Source: Datisca glomerata (Eukaryota; Streptophyta; Magnoliopsida; Cucurbitales; Datiscaceae). Taken from it: a DNA stretch of 64,000 bases. The notes below the pieces were generated by a model, which searched no databases, was not told the origin of the DNA, and saw only the letters and a list, made by a program, of their open reading frames with translations. This document shows, piece after piece, positions 45,357-55,565 of this stretch. Made by a program: the position numbers and the translations under genes. Each line of letters starts with the position of its first letter. Positions within the stretch are counted from its first letter, which is position 1. The stretch is from NCBI GenBank assembly GCA_003255025.1, contig QANY01009002.1, forward strand, positions 909,661 to 973,660, read 5' to 3'.

Positions 45357-46738
45357 CTGTTAGTAAGCTTAATAACAATCCCATTGCTAGCTGGGATACA
45401 AGGTTTGAAACGGGCACAAGAACTATCTTGCTACAACCTTTATCTCATATTGTAATTGCTGCAGATGAGAATGAAGGAATAAGGTAATGTGAGATTTTCT
45501 TATTTCAATGGTTGTTCTTATTGTCTTATGAGCATGCTGAGTGGCTTAATACAAAATCTATATATTGATTCATTGAATTGTTTAACAAGTAAAGTTAACT
45601 TTTACTTAGTATTTTTGCAAGAAAGTTATGTTTGTATGGATTAAGAATCATGTATGCTGGATTTTCTTGTTTTAATGGAAAATCTTATTGTGTTATAGGC
45701 ACGTTGAATGGTTTAGCACAATGCGTATATTTTTTTTCTGTATGTGTTTTTCAGGGATTCCTTTTCCAGTAAGGTTTTCTTCTCTTATTAACTTTTTGTC
45801 ATGTATTTCTATCCAGAGTATGGAATTATGTTGAACCTGACCTCGTCAACAGTTTTGATAATCATGATTTTCCTGAAAAAGGAATTTCTACGCTTTACCT
45901 TGTGAATGAACTTGATGACAGCTTACTTTTGGCTGCTTCATGTAATGTTTTTATACAACTGTATTTGATTCAGTTTCTTGGTCATAATGTGCATCACTCT
46001 AAACATAAGATTCAAGAGTTAGTTCTTTAAGCTTTGTTTAACTTTTTAGGTGACGGGAACATCTAAATTTGGAAAGATTATACTCTGAAGGGTAAACAGA
46101 AGCTTGTTAATGCATTCTTTTCAATCCAAGGACATAATCCTAGCGTGCGAAGCTTAAATGCTGTTGTAGACTGGCAACAACAATCTCGGTATCTTGTATG
46201 TCTTTTCATTGAGTTGTTAAATTTTTGGACTTTAAGATGTATTTTTAGTTGTTTCAGGCTTGTTTGTTTATAAGATCTATTAATTTCTTTAATGTTACTG
46301 ATCATAAGAATTTCTTCAATTTCACTTTATGAGTATGCTTCCAATGAGATATCATCCAGTATTCTATAGGATCTGTAGCATATCAGTATTAGTGAGTTTT
46401 TATCTCTTATATTTGTTTTGAGTTATATTACAGGGCTGCTGCAATACAAGAGTCTTGATCGACTTGACTCAAATTCTCTTGCATATATTACTGGTTACTA
46501 TTGGGAAGCATGTTGCACTACGAATGGGAATGAACAAAAATTGGCAGCCGCTGAGCTGTGGTTTTGAGAGTAGCCATTTTTGGCTAATAATTGATTGGAA
46601 CACCTGCTCTGCTCTATAGCAGGCTCTTGATTATTTATGGTTATTTTTAGTCATCCTCTCAAGTTCATGGGGGTAACTCTTGCTCCTGGTTTTGTGGATG
46701 GTTCTATTAGGGTCTATGATGTTCAGACTCCCGAAATG
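45357..46738 (+). pseudogene. Captured exons of RAPTOR (regulatory-associated protein of TOR)
   Basis: Four exon fragments with introns match the C-terminal WD40 part of plant RAPTOR. Exon 45357-45483 has [19 protein letters not shown] and [16 protein letters not shown]. Exon 45817-45941 has [19 protein letters not shown] and [20 protein letters not shown]. Exon 46050-46195 has a stop in DGNI-IW, then [20 protein letters not shown] and [14 protein letters not shown]. Exon 46651-46738 has SSQVHGG, then (shifted frame) LAPGFVDGSIRVYDVQTPE. Splice phases across the breaks agree (R|VWN, C|DGN). A premature TAA and a frameshift show it is not a functional copy. In its place between the last two exons sits an unrelated piece (46437-46600). 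Confidence 0.88.
46437..46600 (+). pseudogene. Unidentified exon-like insert within the RAPTOR fragment
   Basis: After an acceptor-like ttacag, a frame reads LDRLDSNSLAYITGYYWEA and CTTNGNEQKLAAAELW. It does not match the RAPTOR exon expected here (the GEISSIMLWDLD block). It may be a further captured fragment or a transposon-derived filler. I do not recognise it. Confidence 0.35.
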
Positions 46739-46971
46739 TAACTGCTAATAGTTTTCTCAATGCAATCATGCAGCAGTCAAGCCTTTTTTAGGCTTTAATA
46801 TAACATCTTTATATGAGGATTTGGCCCTGTGAACTTTCTTCCTTTGATTATATATTTGCTAAAGATCATATCAGCTGGACTTTTATTTTGTCCTACTTTT
46901 TATTTGTTAACATATTTTCTTTACTCAATTAAATCCAAGGTGGTTGTTAATTTCTCTATTTGATTTTGCAG

Positions 46972-47166
46972 GTCATTTATAGTGGAGTCTCAAGCGGGTA
47001 TTAAGATATCTCTTCAGGATACTAATTATTTTGGGTTGAGTGGTAGGCTAGTCACACTGACTGGAACTCTAGATGAACAGATGCCTGACAATTGATTTAA
47101 TTATATCTAAGCTAGCCGAGGACCCTCATTACTCCCAGTCAATGAAATCTCCATTTTCATATCATG
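46972..47166 (+). pseudogene. Captured exon of a KH-domain RNA-binding protein
   Basis: After a tgattttgcag acceptor the frame reads [36 protein letters not shown], and after a frameshift [26 protein letters not shown]. The ES.agIkI.lqdt....[15 protein letters not shown] block is the second half of a KH fold, most like plant BTR1/Nova-type proteins. The shifted frame supplies their usual DLII.KLAEDPHYSQS linker. It ends at a donor-like atg|gtgcgt. Confidence 0.65.
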
Positions 47167-47819
47167 GTGCGTCTTTGTTGTTTAGAATATTGTTTACCGC
47201 AAGTTGCGCGCACATTTATGAGTCTATAATAGACAACTCTATACTGTAGCTTATATGTCCTAATTTAAAAAAGAAAAGAAAAGAAAAACAATGTAGCTTA
47301 TATTAGATTAGATTGTATCTGCAACCATTCTGCTAAATTTTATGCACATCAAGTTTACTTCAAATTTGAAATTTTTTAAGTATTTTCTTCTATAGTTTTC
47401 ATGGTATTCTGATTCCCTATACATATATGCTTCATTTTGTTGCGATAATAGCATACAATGTAATAAATTATGGATTAAATGGAGTTGATGGGAAGTTTCA
47501 AAACAACAAAGTTGATCCTTCTGCAGTTTATTCCTCAATCCAAGACGATCAATCCATGATCCTTACTATTTCCAGTGTTCATTACTTTTCTATTTAATTT
47601 CTTCAAGAAGTAATTTTTGATTAGTTAAAAGGAACATGAAGCTGTCAGAGGATATGGATTAAATTAAGATTATAACCCAAGCAGGATGTTATAGAGGTAA
47701 CTTTTTACTTTATAAATAAAGAGGCATAGCAAGGCTTCTCTTCTCCCATTGCGGCTAACAGGCTGGTGTTGGTTGGCTAGTTGGGTTTGATTATTAGTAT
47801 TGTGCAGTCCGTTTCGACC

Positions 47820-48522
47820 ATGGCTCTCTCTTTATTCTTTCACATTTCTGACCCTATTCTTATGCTTCAACCCTCTAAGCAATGCCTACCATTTTATCCC
47901 ACAAAGCCCTCCACCATTTCCACCGTCCCCGCTTTGCTCATCACAACTACAAAGATGCTCTTACCAAATCAATCCTTTCCTTTGATGGCCAAAGGTCAGG
48001 AAAACTTCCCTCTAACTAGTGGGTCAATTTGAGGAGAGACTCAGGTCTATCAGATGGTTCTACCATGAATATATGACAATGTGGCATTTTGTAGCTTATT
48101 TCTTTGTTTCTTTTGCGTTTGTTCTTAGTGTACTAAATGTGAAGTGGGTTTTGCTGATTTTATAGCTTGATATTAGAAATGGCATTCCTATAGTTTAGTT
48201 TTTCCATTTTGTACTTAGTTTGAAAAACGGGAACTGGGTTTTGCTTATTTTTGAGTTTCATAGTGAAAATGTCATTTCTGCAGTTTTTTTTACTGAATTT
48301 TGAGTTTGATATGGAAAATGCAGGTTGATTTGGTGGGTGGGTACTATGATGCAGGGGACAATGTGAAGTTTGGATTTCCAATGGCATTCACCATAACAAT
48401 ACTTTCATGGAGTGTGATTGAGTTTGGTGGGATAATGAAATGTGAGCTTCAGAATGCAAAAGAAGCCATCCGTTGGGCCACTAATTATCTCCTCAAATCC
48501 ATAATTCAACCTGTTTTTTTTA
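47820..48522 (+). pseudogene. Captured 5' exons of a GH9 endo-1,4-beta-glucanase
   Basis: Exon 1 starts at ATG 47820 with a signal-peptide-like region (two frames overlap through a shift). It continues as NYKDALTKSILSFDGQRSGKLPSN, a stop where Q/R is expected, then RRDSGLSDGSTMN (to about 48068). After an intron, exon 2 from 48324 reads [59 protein letters not shown]. The [17 protein letters not shown] block is the GH9 signature with its catalytic Asp. The rest of the roughly 480-600-residue enzyme is absent, and the CACTA subterminal repeats begin directly after. Confidence 0.9.
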
Positions 48523-48534
48523 CCTTTCCATGAC

Positions 48535-48847
48535 AATTTTTTTAAATAATCATTTAATGACGGGGATTTTCCATCAATTAAAGGTGTTTTATGACACCTA
48601 TAATGACGTGCAATCCCCATCATTAAAGATGTTTTTACGACACCTATAATGACGGGAAATCCCTGTCATTCAAGGTATTTTTGCGGCACCTATAATGATG
48701 TAGATTCCCCATCATCAAAAGTATTTTGGCGGCACCTTTTGATGACTATTTTTAGTAAAATGAGTTTAGATGACAGTCACTTGCCCGTTATTAAAGGGTT
48801 TTGATGATGGATTTTCACCGTCATCTAAGACATTTTTTGTTATAGTG
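48535..48847. repeat. Right subterminal repeats and terminus of CACTA 2
   Basis: Five or more units of (c)acctataatgacg(g/t)g(g/a)attccc(c)atcatt(a/c)aagg are spaced about 50-55 bp. They run into gatgac/gtcatc words and end ...tttttgttatagtg. Confidence 0.88.
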
Positions 48848-48894
48848 CGTGCTCTATTTCCCCTAAATATCTTTAATTTATAATCATTTTTTAC

Positions 48895-49141
48895 TATAAA
48901 ATTGACTGAAGTTTATTTCTTTCATTCATCTATAAGAAATATATACAAGTGTGATTACAACAAAGAAGAAATAAATCCCTGTAATTATACTGCTAAATAA
49001 ATTGTGCAACAAGAAAATAAATCAAAATAACTAATGGGGCAACAAGGAAAGAAATCACAATAATTAAATTTCCAAAACTAGTTTATGCATTGATGGTACA
49101 AATAACCAAATCAGCACTGATTGCTGGATTCAATTCTAACA
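48895..49141 (-). repeat. 3' LTR of copia E
   Basis: On the minus strand it begins TGTTAGAATTGAATCCAGCA and ends ...CAATTTTATA. Shared with the right LTR from gaaatcacaataattaaatt to the terminal tctaaca, and at the inner end tataaaatt(g/a)a(c/t)tgaa. Confidence 0.9.
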
Positions 49142-49167
49142 CCCCCCCCCCCCCNCCCCCCCCCCCC
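49142..49167 (-). other. Homopolymeric polypurine tract of copia E (C-run on the plus strand)
   Basis: A run of about 26 C with one ambiguous base lies directly beside the 3' LTR. On the element strand it is poly-G, exactly where the polypurine tract belongs. The length may be affected by sequencing error. Confidence 0.75.
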
Positions 49168-51098
49168 AATTTGTGTGTGTAAATATGTAACACCCAACTT
49201 GCCCAGTAGAAAAGAAAATTGTTCACGTCCAAGGGATTTAATAAATATGTCTGAACGTTGGTTATTACTGCGAAGATACATTGTTTTTATGATTGCGGCT
49301 TGGAGCTTTTCACAAACTACATGACAGTTTATTTTAATATGTTTGGTGCATTCATGGAAAACCAGGTTGGACGCAATATGAAGTGCATCTTGATTATCAG
49401 AAAAGAGAGACATTGGTTGAGTATGTGGAACACCCAAGTCAGAGATTAAGGATTTCAACCATCTAGATTCACTAGTAGTTGCTGACATGACCCTCTATTC
49501 AGCTTCATCAGACGATCGAGACACTATAGTTTACTTCTTAGTGTACCACAAATTAGACTACTTCCAAGGAATGAGCAGTATCTTGTAATTGATCATCGGG
49601 TTGTAAGACAACTTGCCCAATCAGAATTGGAGTAACCACAAAGATGTAAATTACTAGATGATGACATTAAAATTCCATTTCATGGACATGATTTTAAGTA
49701 TCATAGTATTCGAATAGCAACATCCATGTGTGGTTGTCAAGGAGCTTGTAGAATTTGACTTAACATATTGACTGAAAAAGTAATTTCTACGCAAGTAATC
49801 ATGAGATATATCAATCATCCAACTAACATTCGATATGATTTAGGATCAAGTAATAGGCTTATATGATCACCTAGAAGCTTTTGATTCTGCTCCATAGGAG
49901 AATGAACCGGTTTGGCTCCAAGACGCCCGACTTCTTCAATTATATCTAATGTATACTTCTATTGGGATAGAAATATTTTTTTACTTGAACGTGCAACTTT
50001 AATTCCTAAAAAATATTTTAAGGCTCCAAGATCTTTCATTCGGAAACGACTTTGGAGGAATGATTTAGTTGATGTTATTCTTGATGGATCATTGCTTGTG
50101 AGGATGATATCATCCATATAGATAAGGACAATAGTGATACTCGCTCCACTTTTAAGAATGTACAAAGAATAGTCTGCAATAGATTGTTTGAACCAACTTC
50201 TAAAAGCGTTGTGGAGAATTTAGAGAACCAATTTCTAGATGCTTGCTTAAGATCATACAATTGATTTATTGAGTCAACAAAAAAGTCTGTTAATGTGCTC
50301 CCATTTACTAAAGAATCTCGGTGGAAGTGCAAATAAACTTCTTCATTAAGGTGTCCATGGAGGAAAACATTTCGACATCAAATTGAAAATGAGACCAAGT
50401 CTTAGTTGCTGCGAGGGCTAACAAACATCGAACAATAGTCAATTTTACTACAAGAGCAAAAGTTTCATGATAATCCAAACCTTCAGCTTGTGTATAACCT
50501 TTAGCAACTAAGTGAGCTTTGTAACGTTCAATACTTCCATCAGCATTGTGCTTGATTTTATACACACATTTACATCCAATAATGTTCTTACCCGCTATAA
50601 CGGTGTTAAAGTCCATGTATTAATGAGTTCAAGAGCCTTGATTTCATTAGCCATAGCCTCAAGCCATTCAATATTTTTCTTTGCTGCTAAAAAAGTTTTG
50701 GGCTCATTGGAAGATGATATGAAAGCTAAAAAAGCACGATGAGAGTCAAAAAATTTTGTATATGAAACAAATTGACTTAAAGGATGAGCAGTACTTATAG
50801 CTGAACCTTCATGATCCAGATGAGGTGAAAAGACATCAATGAACAATGATAATTTTGCAACCATCTAAGAGGTTGACGTGATCTTATGGAACACCTATTA
50901 TTTTACTCCATATTAGATTGTTCTTGAGACGTACGTGAACTGTCATTATTTTGGTTGAATTTTCATTTGGGAGTTTTGAAAGTTGAATCTCATCTTCATT
51001 AGAAATGATGGGCAAAATAGGTTGTTTATGTATCATTGGAGAGGATTCATGTGATACAAATGAGAAAATTGACTCATGAAATGTACATCTTTACTAAT
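49168..51098 (-). pseudogene. Copia E RNase H, reverse transcriptase and linker remnants
   Basis: Minus strand in coding order. 50864-50595 carries the pre-RT linker (LSQFVSYTKFFDSHRAFLAFIS, EWLEAMANEIKALE). 50616-50308 carries RT with [37 protein letters not shown]. 50332-50075 carries INQLYDLKQASRNWFSKFS. 50165-49959 carries VLIYMDDIILTSND with an intact YMDD box and FRMKDLGALKYFLGIKVARS. 49488-49168 carries RNase H tail ESRWLKSLISDLGV, SLFSDNQDALHIASNLVFHECTKHIKI. Frameshifts separate most blocks. Confidence 0.88.
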
Positions 51099-51370
51099 CA
51101 CTACTACAATTTTGACCTTAGATGACGGTGAAAACCCGTCATTATAACCTTATAATGACGACTGACTGCCTGTCATCTATCGGGCTGTCATCTTTACTCT
51201 ATTTCAACAAAACCGTCATAATAGAGTGTCACGAAAAGCAACTAGATGACGGGGATTCTCCGTCGTCATAAGTGCCACAAAAGATAAATAGATGATTGGA
51301 ATGCCCGTCATCATAAATGCCGCCAAAAGTAATTAGATGAAGAGGAATCCCTATCATCTAATGTCTAGAT
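51099..51370. repeat. Left terminus and subterminal repeats of CACTA 3
   Basis: CACTACTACAA terminus followed by alternating gatgacggtga / aacccgtcatt / tagatgacgggga words at about 30-60-bp spacing, in both orientations. Sequence from 51371 to 52200 shows no gene. Confidence 0.88.
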
Positions 51371-52202
51371 TATTTTTAAAAAAAAGGTATGGAAAGTAAA
51401 AAATGTCTTTCCATGACAGCTTTTTCATTACTTCAACTATACATTCTGCTTGTCATTAATAAATGTCCATAAAAAGCTGTTCATAATCTCTATATCCTCA
51501 TTCATTACAAAACTCATAAATCACTTTTATAAATCAACTAGACCAAAAATCAGCATCAAGACGAAATTCATAAATCAAACTATACTTACAATCACATGAG
51601 TATGTACAAATGATGGTATTGATGGTATTGTGTAAGCCACCAAAACCAAACTAATCAACACTACCAGAAATTTTTATCAGTTCACATTTTGAGAATCTGT
51701 TGGAGAGCTTTGCAGTGACAATGAGTCTGTACAAATGTATATAGGCTGAAATACTATCATATGAACAATCCATACAATAAATAACTAAAGATAAAAATAC
51801 TTCTTATATAAAGACGTTAGTTACATTATATTCCATTCATATAACATAAAACTAAATTCAATATTCCTCTTAAAGCATTAAACTGCACACAACCAAATAA
51901 CAAATCCATAACATCGAGGAATACAGTTTCTATATATACTGGCTACTAGATCAATGACTCATCTTCATCATCTTCTATAAAATATATAATTCCTTTACAA
52001 TTCGATATAAACATCAATGGGTTTAAGGATTTAATTTTTGAGAATCAATACCTTTCCCGGGGACTATTACAACAGATGTTAATTTATAGTTGTGGAAACA
52101 ATACTCGCTCACACTTCCATGCAAAACATTGGAAAAAAATCCCAACAAATTAGAAAGATAATAGAGGGTGAAAAGAATGAGGGAGAGGCGGGGGTTGGAA
52201 AC

Positions 52203-52312
52203 CTTTGTATTAAGCTTCTGCCTCTTGTGCTCATTACTACAGCAGATGGCTTTAATCTATCTACTTCCTTGCAAATTACCTTCCCTGCATCGCCTTCTAC
52301 AATCTGAGCCAT
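52203..52312 (-). pseudogene. Captured exon of a universal stress protein (USP) domain gene
   Basis: Minus strand reads AQIVEGDAGKVICKEVDRLK followed by PSAVVMSTRGRSLIQ, then a donor (aag|gtttcc at 52202). The EgDag.vIc.ev.rLkp.avVmgtRGrsliq block is the ATP-binding-loop half of plant USPA-like proteins; the usual Gly before TRG is Ser here. Only this exon is present. Confidence 0.8.
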
Positions 52313-52319
52313 AGTCCTT

Positions 52320-53640
52320 ACCTAATGTTATCCAAGTATCCATTGCTGAATCATAAAAAAACAACCAAACATGAACGCAATGGTGAACTCAACTTTTTCC
52401 AGTAATGCATCTATTCAAAGTTCAAACATATCGGTTGGCATTGTCCAACTGAACCACCAACTTGATAGGAGTTGTATGGGTTCAGTCATGGGGACCACAC
52501 CATTGACTGCAATCAGATTTTGAATGGCTAGATGGCAGGAGCATCTCTATGGCTCAAACTGAAATTATGTTTTAGTATATGTAACAAATTGGGGATTTCG
52601 CATGGATACTTAAGTTAACTATCTCATCAGAATAATTTCTTATACATAGATTGTTGGCTGTTCTGCCAATATCATTTGATTCATGCAAGAATCATATATG
52701 AACAGAATTTTTTCCAAATTGGACAGTAAATGATGAATTTAAGCACAAGCTTTGTGCGATCAAATACGAATAGCAACAAAGGGTGGTTTCCATTGTGAAT
52801 TCATCTATAAAGAAAATATTGGAACATAAAAGAGTGATGGATAACTGTAATCGGCAACAAGATGAATTGAGAGATAATACGACTTATTATATCAATGTTA
52901 AATCAGGTCAACTGTAAAAAGTGCATGTAACCATAAATTAAATGTGGAGACATTAAACAAATTCATATTAGAATCATAATGTGCTAACCCAACCTCTCAA
53001 AGCAAGTTTGGCAGTGTAAGTATTCTTTTGAATTTCAAATTCGTGATCTTCATGACTAAACAAGCTTAATTAGAACTAATCTCTCATTCAAAACTCCTAA
53101 TCAAACATGAGGAGGTCTAAAACACAGACAAATTCAAAAAATCATAGATGTACACAGAGTGGTGCAGTTTATATTGAAGTATTGCTTATCTATCTTTTTA
53201 TCTTATAGGAAACTGAAACTTCATCAAGTATTGCTTATCTATCTTAATATTGCATTCGATCATCACTGACATGCATCCAATTTGACACTAAGAGACAATA
53301 CAGAGAAAAAGAAGAGACCTGAAATCTTGGTTCAAAAGGCATATAAGATCCTCTGTTTTGGTTTGATACATAAGATCCTCTATTTTGGTTTGGTACATAA
53401 GACATCATAGGGCTGATAGACATAGAAAATGAATACAAAATAATAAAGCAATATATTTTTTGTTAGCGGTAACTGAAAGTAGAACCCCATCTTAAAAATC
53501 TTAAGTGGGCTCTCATAAATAGAAATACCAATAGATTTCCCGAAAAATATAAGAAAACTATAATATGCAAGTTAATAATGAAAATACGACTGTTCTTATC
53601 AATGAAATAAGAAATATAAGTACTGCTTGACTTAAGCATA
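52320..53640. other. CACTA 3 interior, source unknown, with a 27-bp duplication
   Basis: No family recognised. At about 53343-53402 a 27-bp unit (cataagatcctctgttttggtttgata) occurs twice; on the minus strand it reads as a repeated QNRGSYV. Could be more captured host DNA. Confidence 0.45.
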
Positions 53641-53645
53641 ATTAC

Positions 53646-55565
53646 CTCAACATGATGTCTGTTTAATAGTATTGAAATCCACTGCAATGCTTCAATTCTA
53701 GTGGCCTCATATTCACTTGATATTTGCCTGATCAATGAAAATAGCTAGTATCACTATAATATGTTTAAAATGAAATACCATAACTAACTTGCAGGTAGAG
53801 ACCAACCAAATATTTTATAAAATTGTTGAAGTATCATATATCTATATATATAACTTGAAAGCTTAAAACCTAGAAAGACTTTACAAAGTTGAAAAGCATA
53901 CATCCTCACAATAGAGAGTATTGCTCCAACATCAAAACCGACAGATGGAATAGCCTTGATGTTTCAAAGCTCTTCATTGGTCTTCCGAGCAACCTTAAAT
54001 GGAGGACATAGATCATTGCCAGAAGAAAAATCTAAACCACTGTTTTCTTTTAGGGAAGCACAACATATTAGAAAGTCACCTCCCTCAAGGGAATAAGAGG
54101 AAGATAATGAATGAAAAGACACTTCCCTTTACCTTTGTTAATGGGAGATACCAAGTATAAGAAATCCATGTTCTTTTCCTTTTTTGTTCTTTTTATTAGT
54201 TTAACAGGAGAAAATAAATATTAACACAAGACTATAATGGGATGGAGGGGAAGCGACAACTAACCACTCTAATCTTCTCTTCTTTATCCGATATGCTGGG
54301 CAAAATTGCTCCAAGTATATCAGCATAATAGGGCACTAGTTGGTCCCCTCCAAGTTTTACAAACTCATTTATCTACAAAGAAAATAATGAATGACTACAA
54401 CTGACTAAAAAAAATAACTTGTTTTCATGTAAAGCAATGAAACAATAGTAAAATGTGTGATGTTGTAGTGAAAATACTAGACAATGATGAGAAAATGAAA
54501 TAGAGTGGCAAACAAAAACTTCAGGTATTATGGTTCAATCACCCATGTGATAGCTATTAACCGAGTAAATTCATTTGGCGAACCAGCTCTCTGCACTAGT
54601 ATCTCAGCCATGCGACCATAATCTACAGACTTCAAGAGTATCACTTCTTGAGTCGGGAAATTAATAAGTATACGAAATGTTTTTCCATGGGAAAATGCAT
54701 TAATTTCTATGCGACATATTCCAATGTGGGATTTTTTCACATTTTCCACCATTAGATGTGAGAACTAGGAATTCATAACAATGCAATTCTTACTGGGAGT
54801 TCTTGATCTCTTGAAGAAACTTGAAAAGAGCAGAATCAGCTTGTTGTCTTATTTCATGGCTATTATCACTTAACATATTAAATAAACCTGAGAATTGTCA
54901 AGGATTTGTAAGATATATTTATCGACCATAAAATCGCAATTAAGCTTCCACTTTTTAACAGTAAATTTTACCATCAAGGAAATCAAGAAGAAAGCCCAAC
55001 ATATCAATGTCCAGAACACTGTCTAGTACAATGATCCATCCTACCAAAAACTGGCGAACATAGGGATTCAAGGCATTCATACGCTCCCTCAACAATGGAA
55101 TAAATTCTCCAATACTGAGGAAAGAAACCAACATGAAAACAGAGAAAATCATTAAACAAATGTACTCAGAAAAATCTTCATAATCGTTGATAGAATATGA
55201 TACATAAAGCATTAGAGTAGATCACACACCTGAATTTATCACTTTCAATAACAATATTTTGTTGATTACAACAACAAATTAGACTTATTGAACTAAAGCA
55301 AGTTCCTATCATTAGAAAACCGAGACAACTTTCTGTTTATTTTTCTTTATTATACTGCCAAGTTTCTTATCAAAAGAAAAAGAGTTGCATGGAGAGGAGT
55401 TTCCTTTTGGATAAGTGAAATGAGTTTTTACAAAATCATAGTTACCTTTACAAGTCGATCTAAAATATGTGCAATACTTTGTACATTAGCATCAGAGTCG
55501 GCTGAAAGCTTACAATTGGCGTCAAAAATTTGATTAAAGAAAATGATGAAATCCCCTCTAACAAC
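53646..55565 (-). pseudogene. Captured VAC14 exons (PIKfyve-complex scaffold)
   Basis: Eight exon fragments in gene order on the minus strand. 55565-55446: FIIFFNQIF, KLSADSDANVQSIAHILDRL. 55265-55230: IVIESDKF, with a poor acceptor. 55114-54972: EFIPLLRERMNALNPYVRQF, LVGWIIVLDSVLDIDMLGFL. 54887-54794: SHEIRQQADSALFKFLQEIK. 54629-54543: VDYGRMAEILVQRA, EFTRLIAITW. 54372-54265: INEFVKLGGDQLVPYYADIL. 53993-53905: VARKTNEEL, a stop, FDVGAILSIV. 53727-53646: EATRIEALQWISILLNRH. These match consecutive HEAT-repeat exons of plant VAC14, which scaffolds FAB1/PIKfyve for PI(3,5)P2 synthesis at the vacuole. Introns are retained. A TGA and a donor GT to GA change (after 53905) argue against function. 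N- and C-termini are absent. Confidence 0.92.

Larger units (their letters stand above)
44270..48847 (+). mobile_element. CACTA element 2, a gene-capturing (Pack-CACTA type) transposon
   Basis: The left end CACTATTGCAATTTTGACC and the complement of the right end CACTATAACAAAAAATGTC are imperfect terminal inverted repeats, both leading into CTTAGATGAC. Flanking 3-mers tgt (44267-44269) and cgt (48848-48850) differ by one transition. Subterminal repeats of aatgacgggga-type and taatgacg fill 48535-48840 and, more weakly, 44290-44460. No transposase motif was seen. The 4.6-kb body holds plus-strand exon fragments of at least four unrelated host genes with introns attached. It would depend on transposase from another element. 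Confidence 0.88.

Noticed and set aside
45125..46738. A single WD40 host gene
   Set aside because: The first exon belongs to COPI beta-prime and the next four to RAPTOR. There are stops and frameshifts, and the whole set is bounded by CACTA ends.
53646..55565. A functional VAC14 locus
   Set aside because: Only a middle block of exons is present, with a premature stop and a destroyed splice donor, entirely within a CACTA element with a perfect target duplication.
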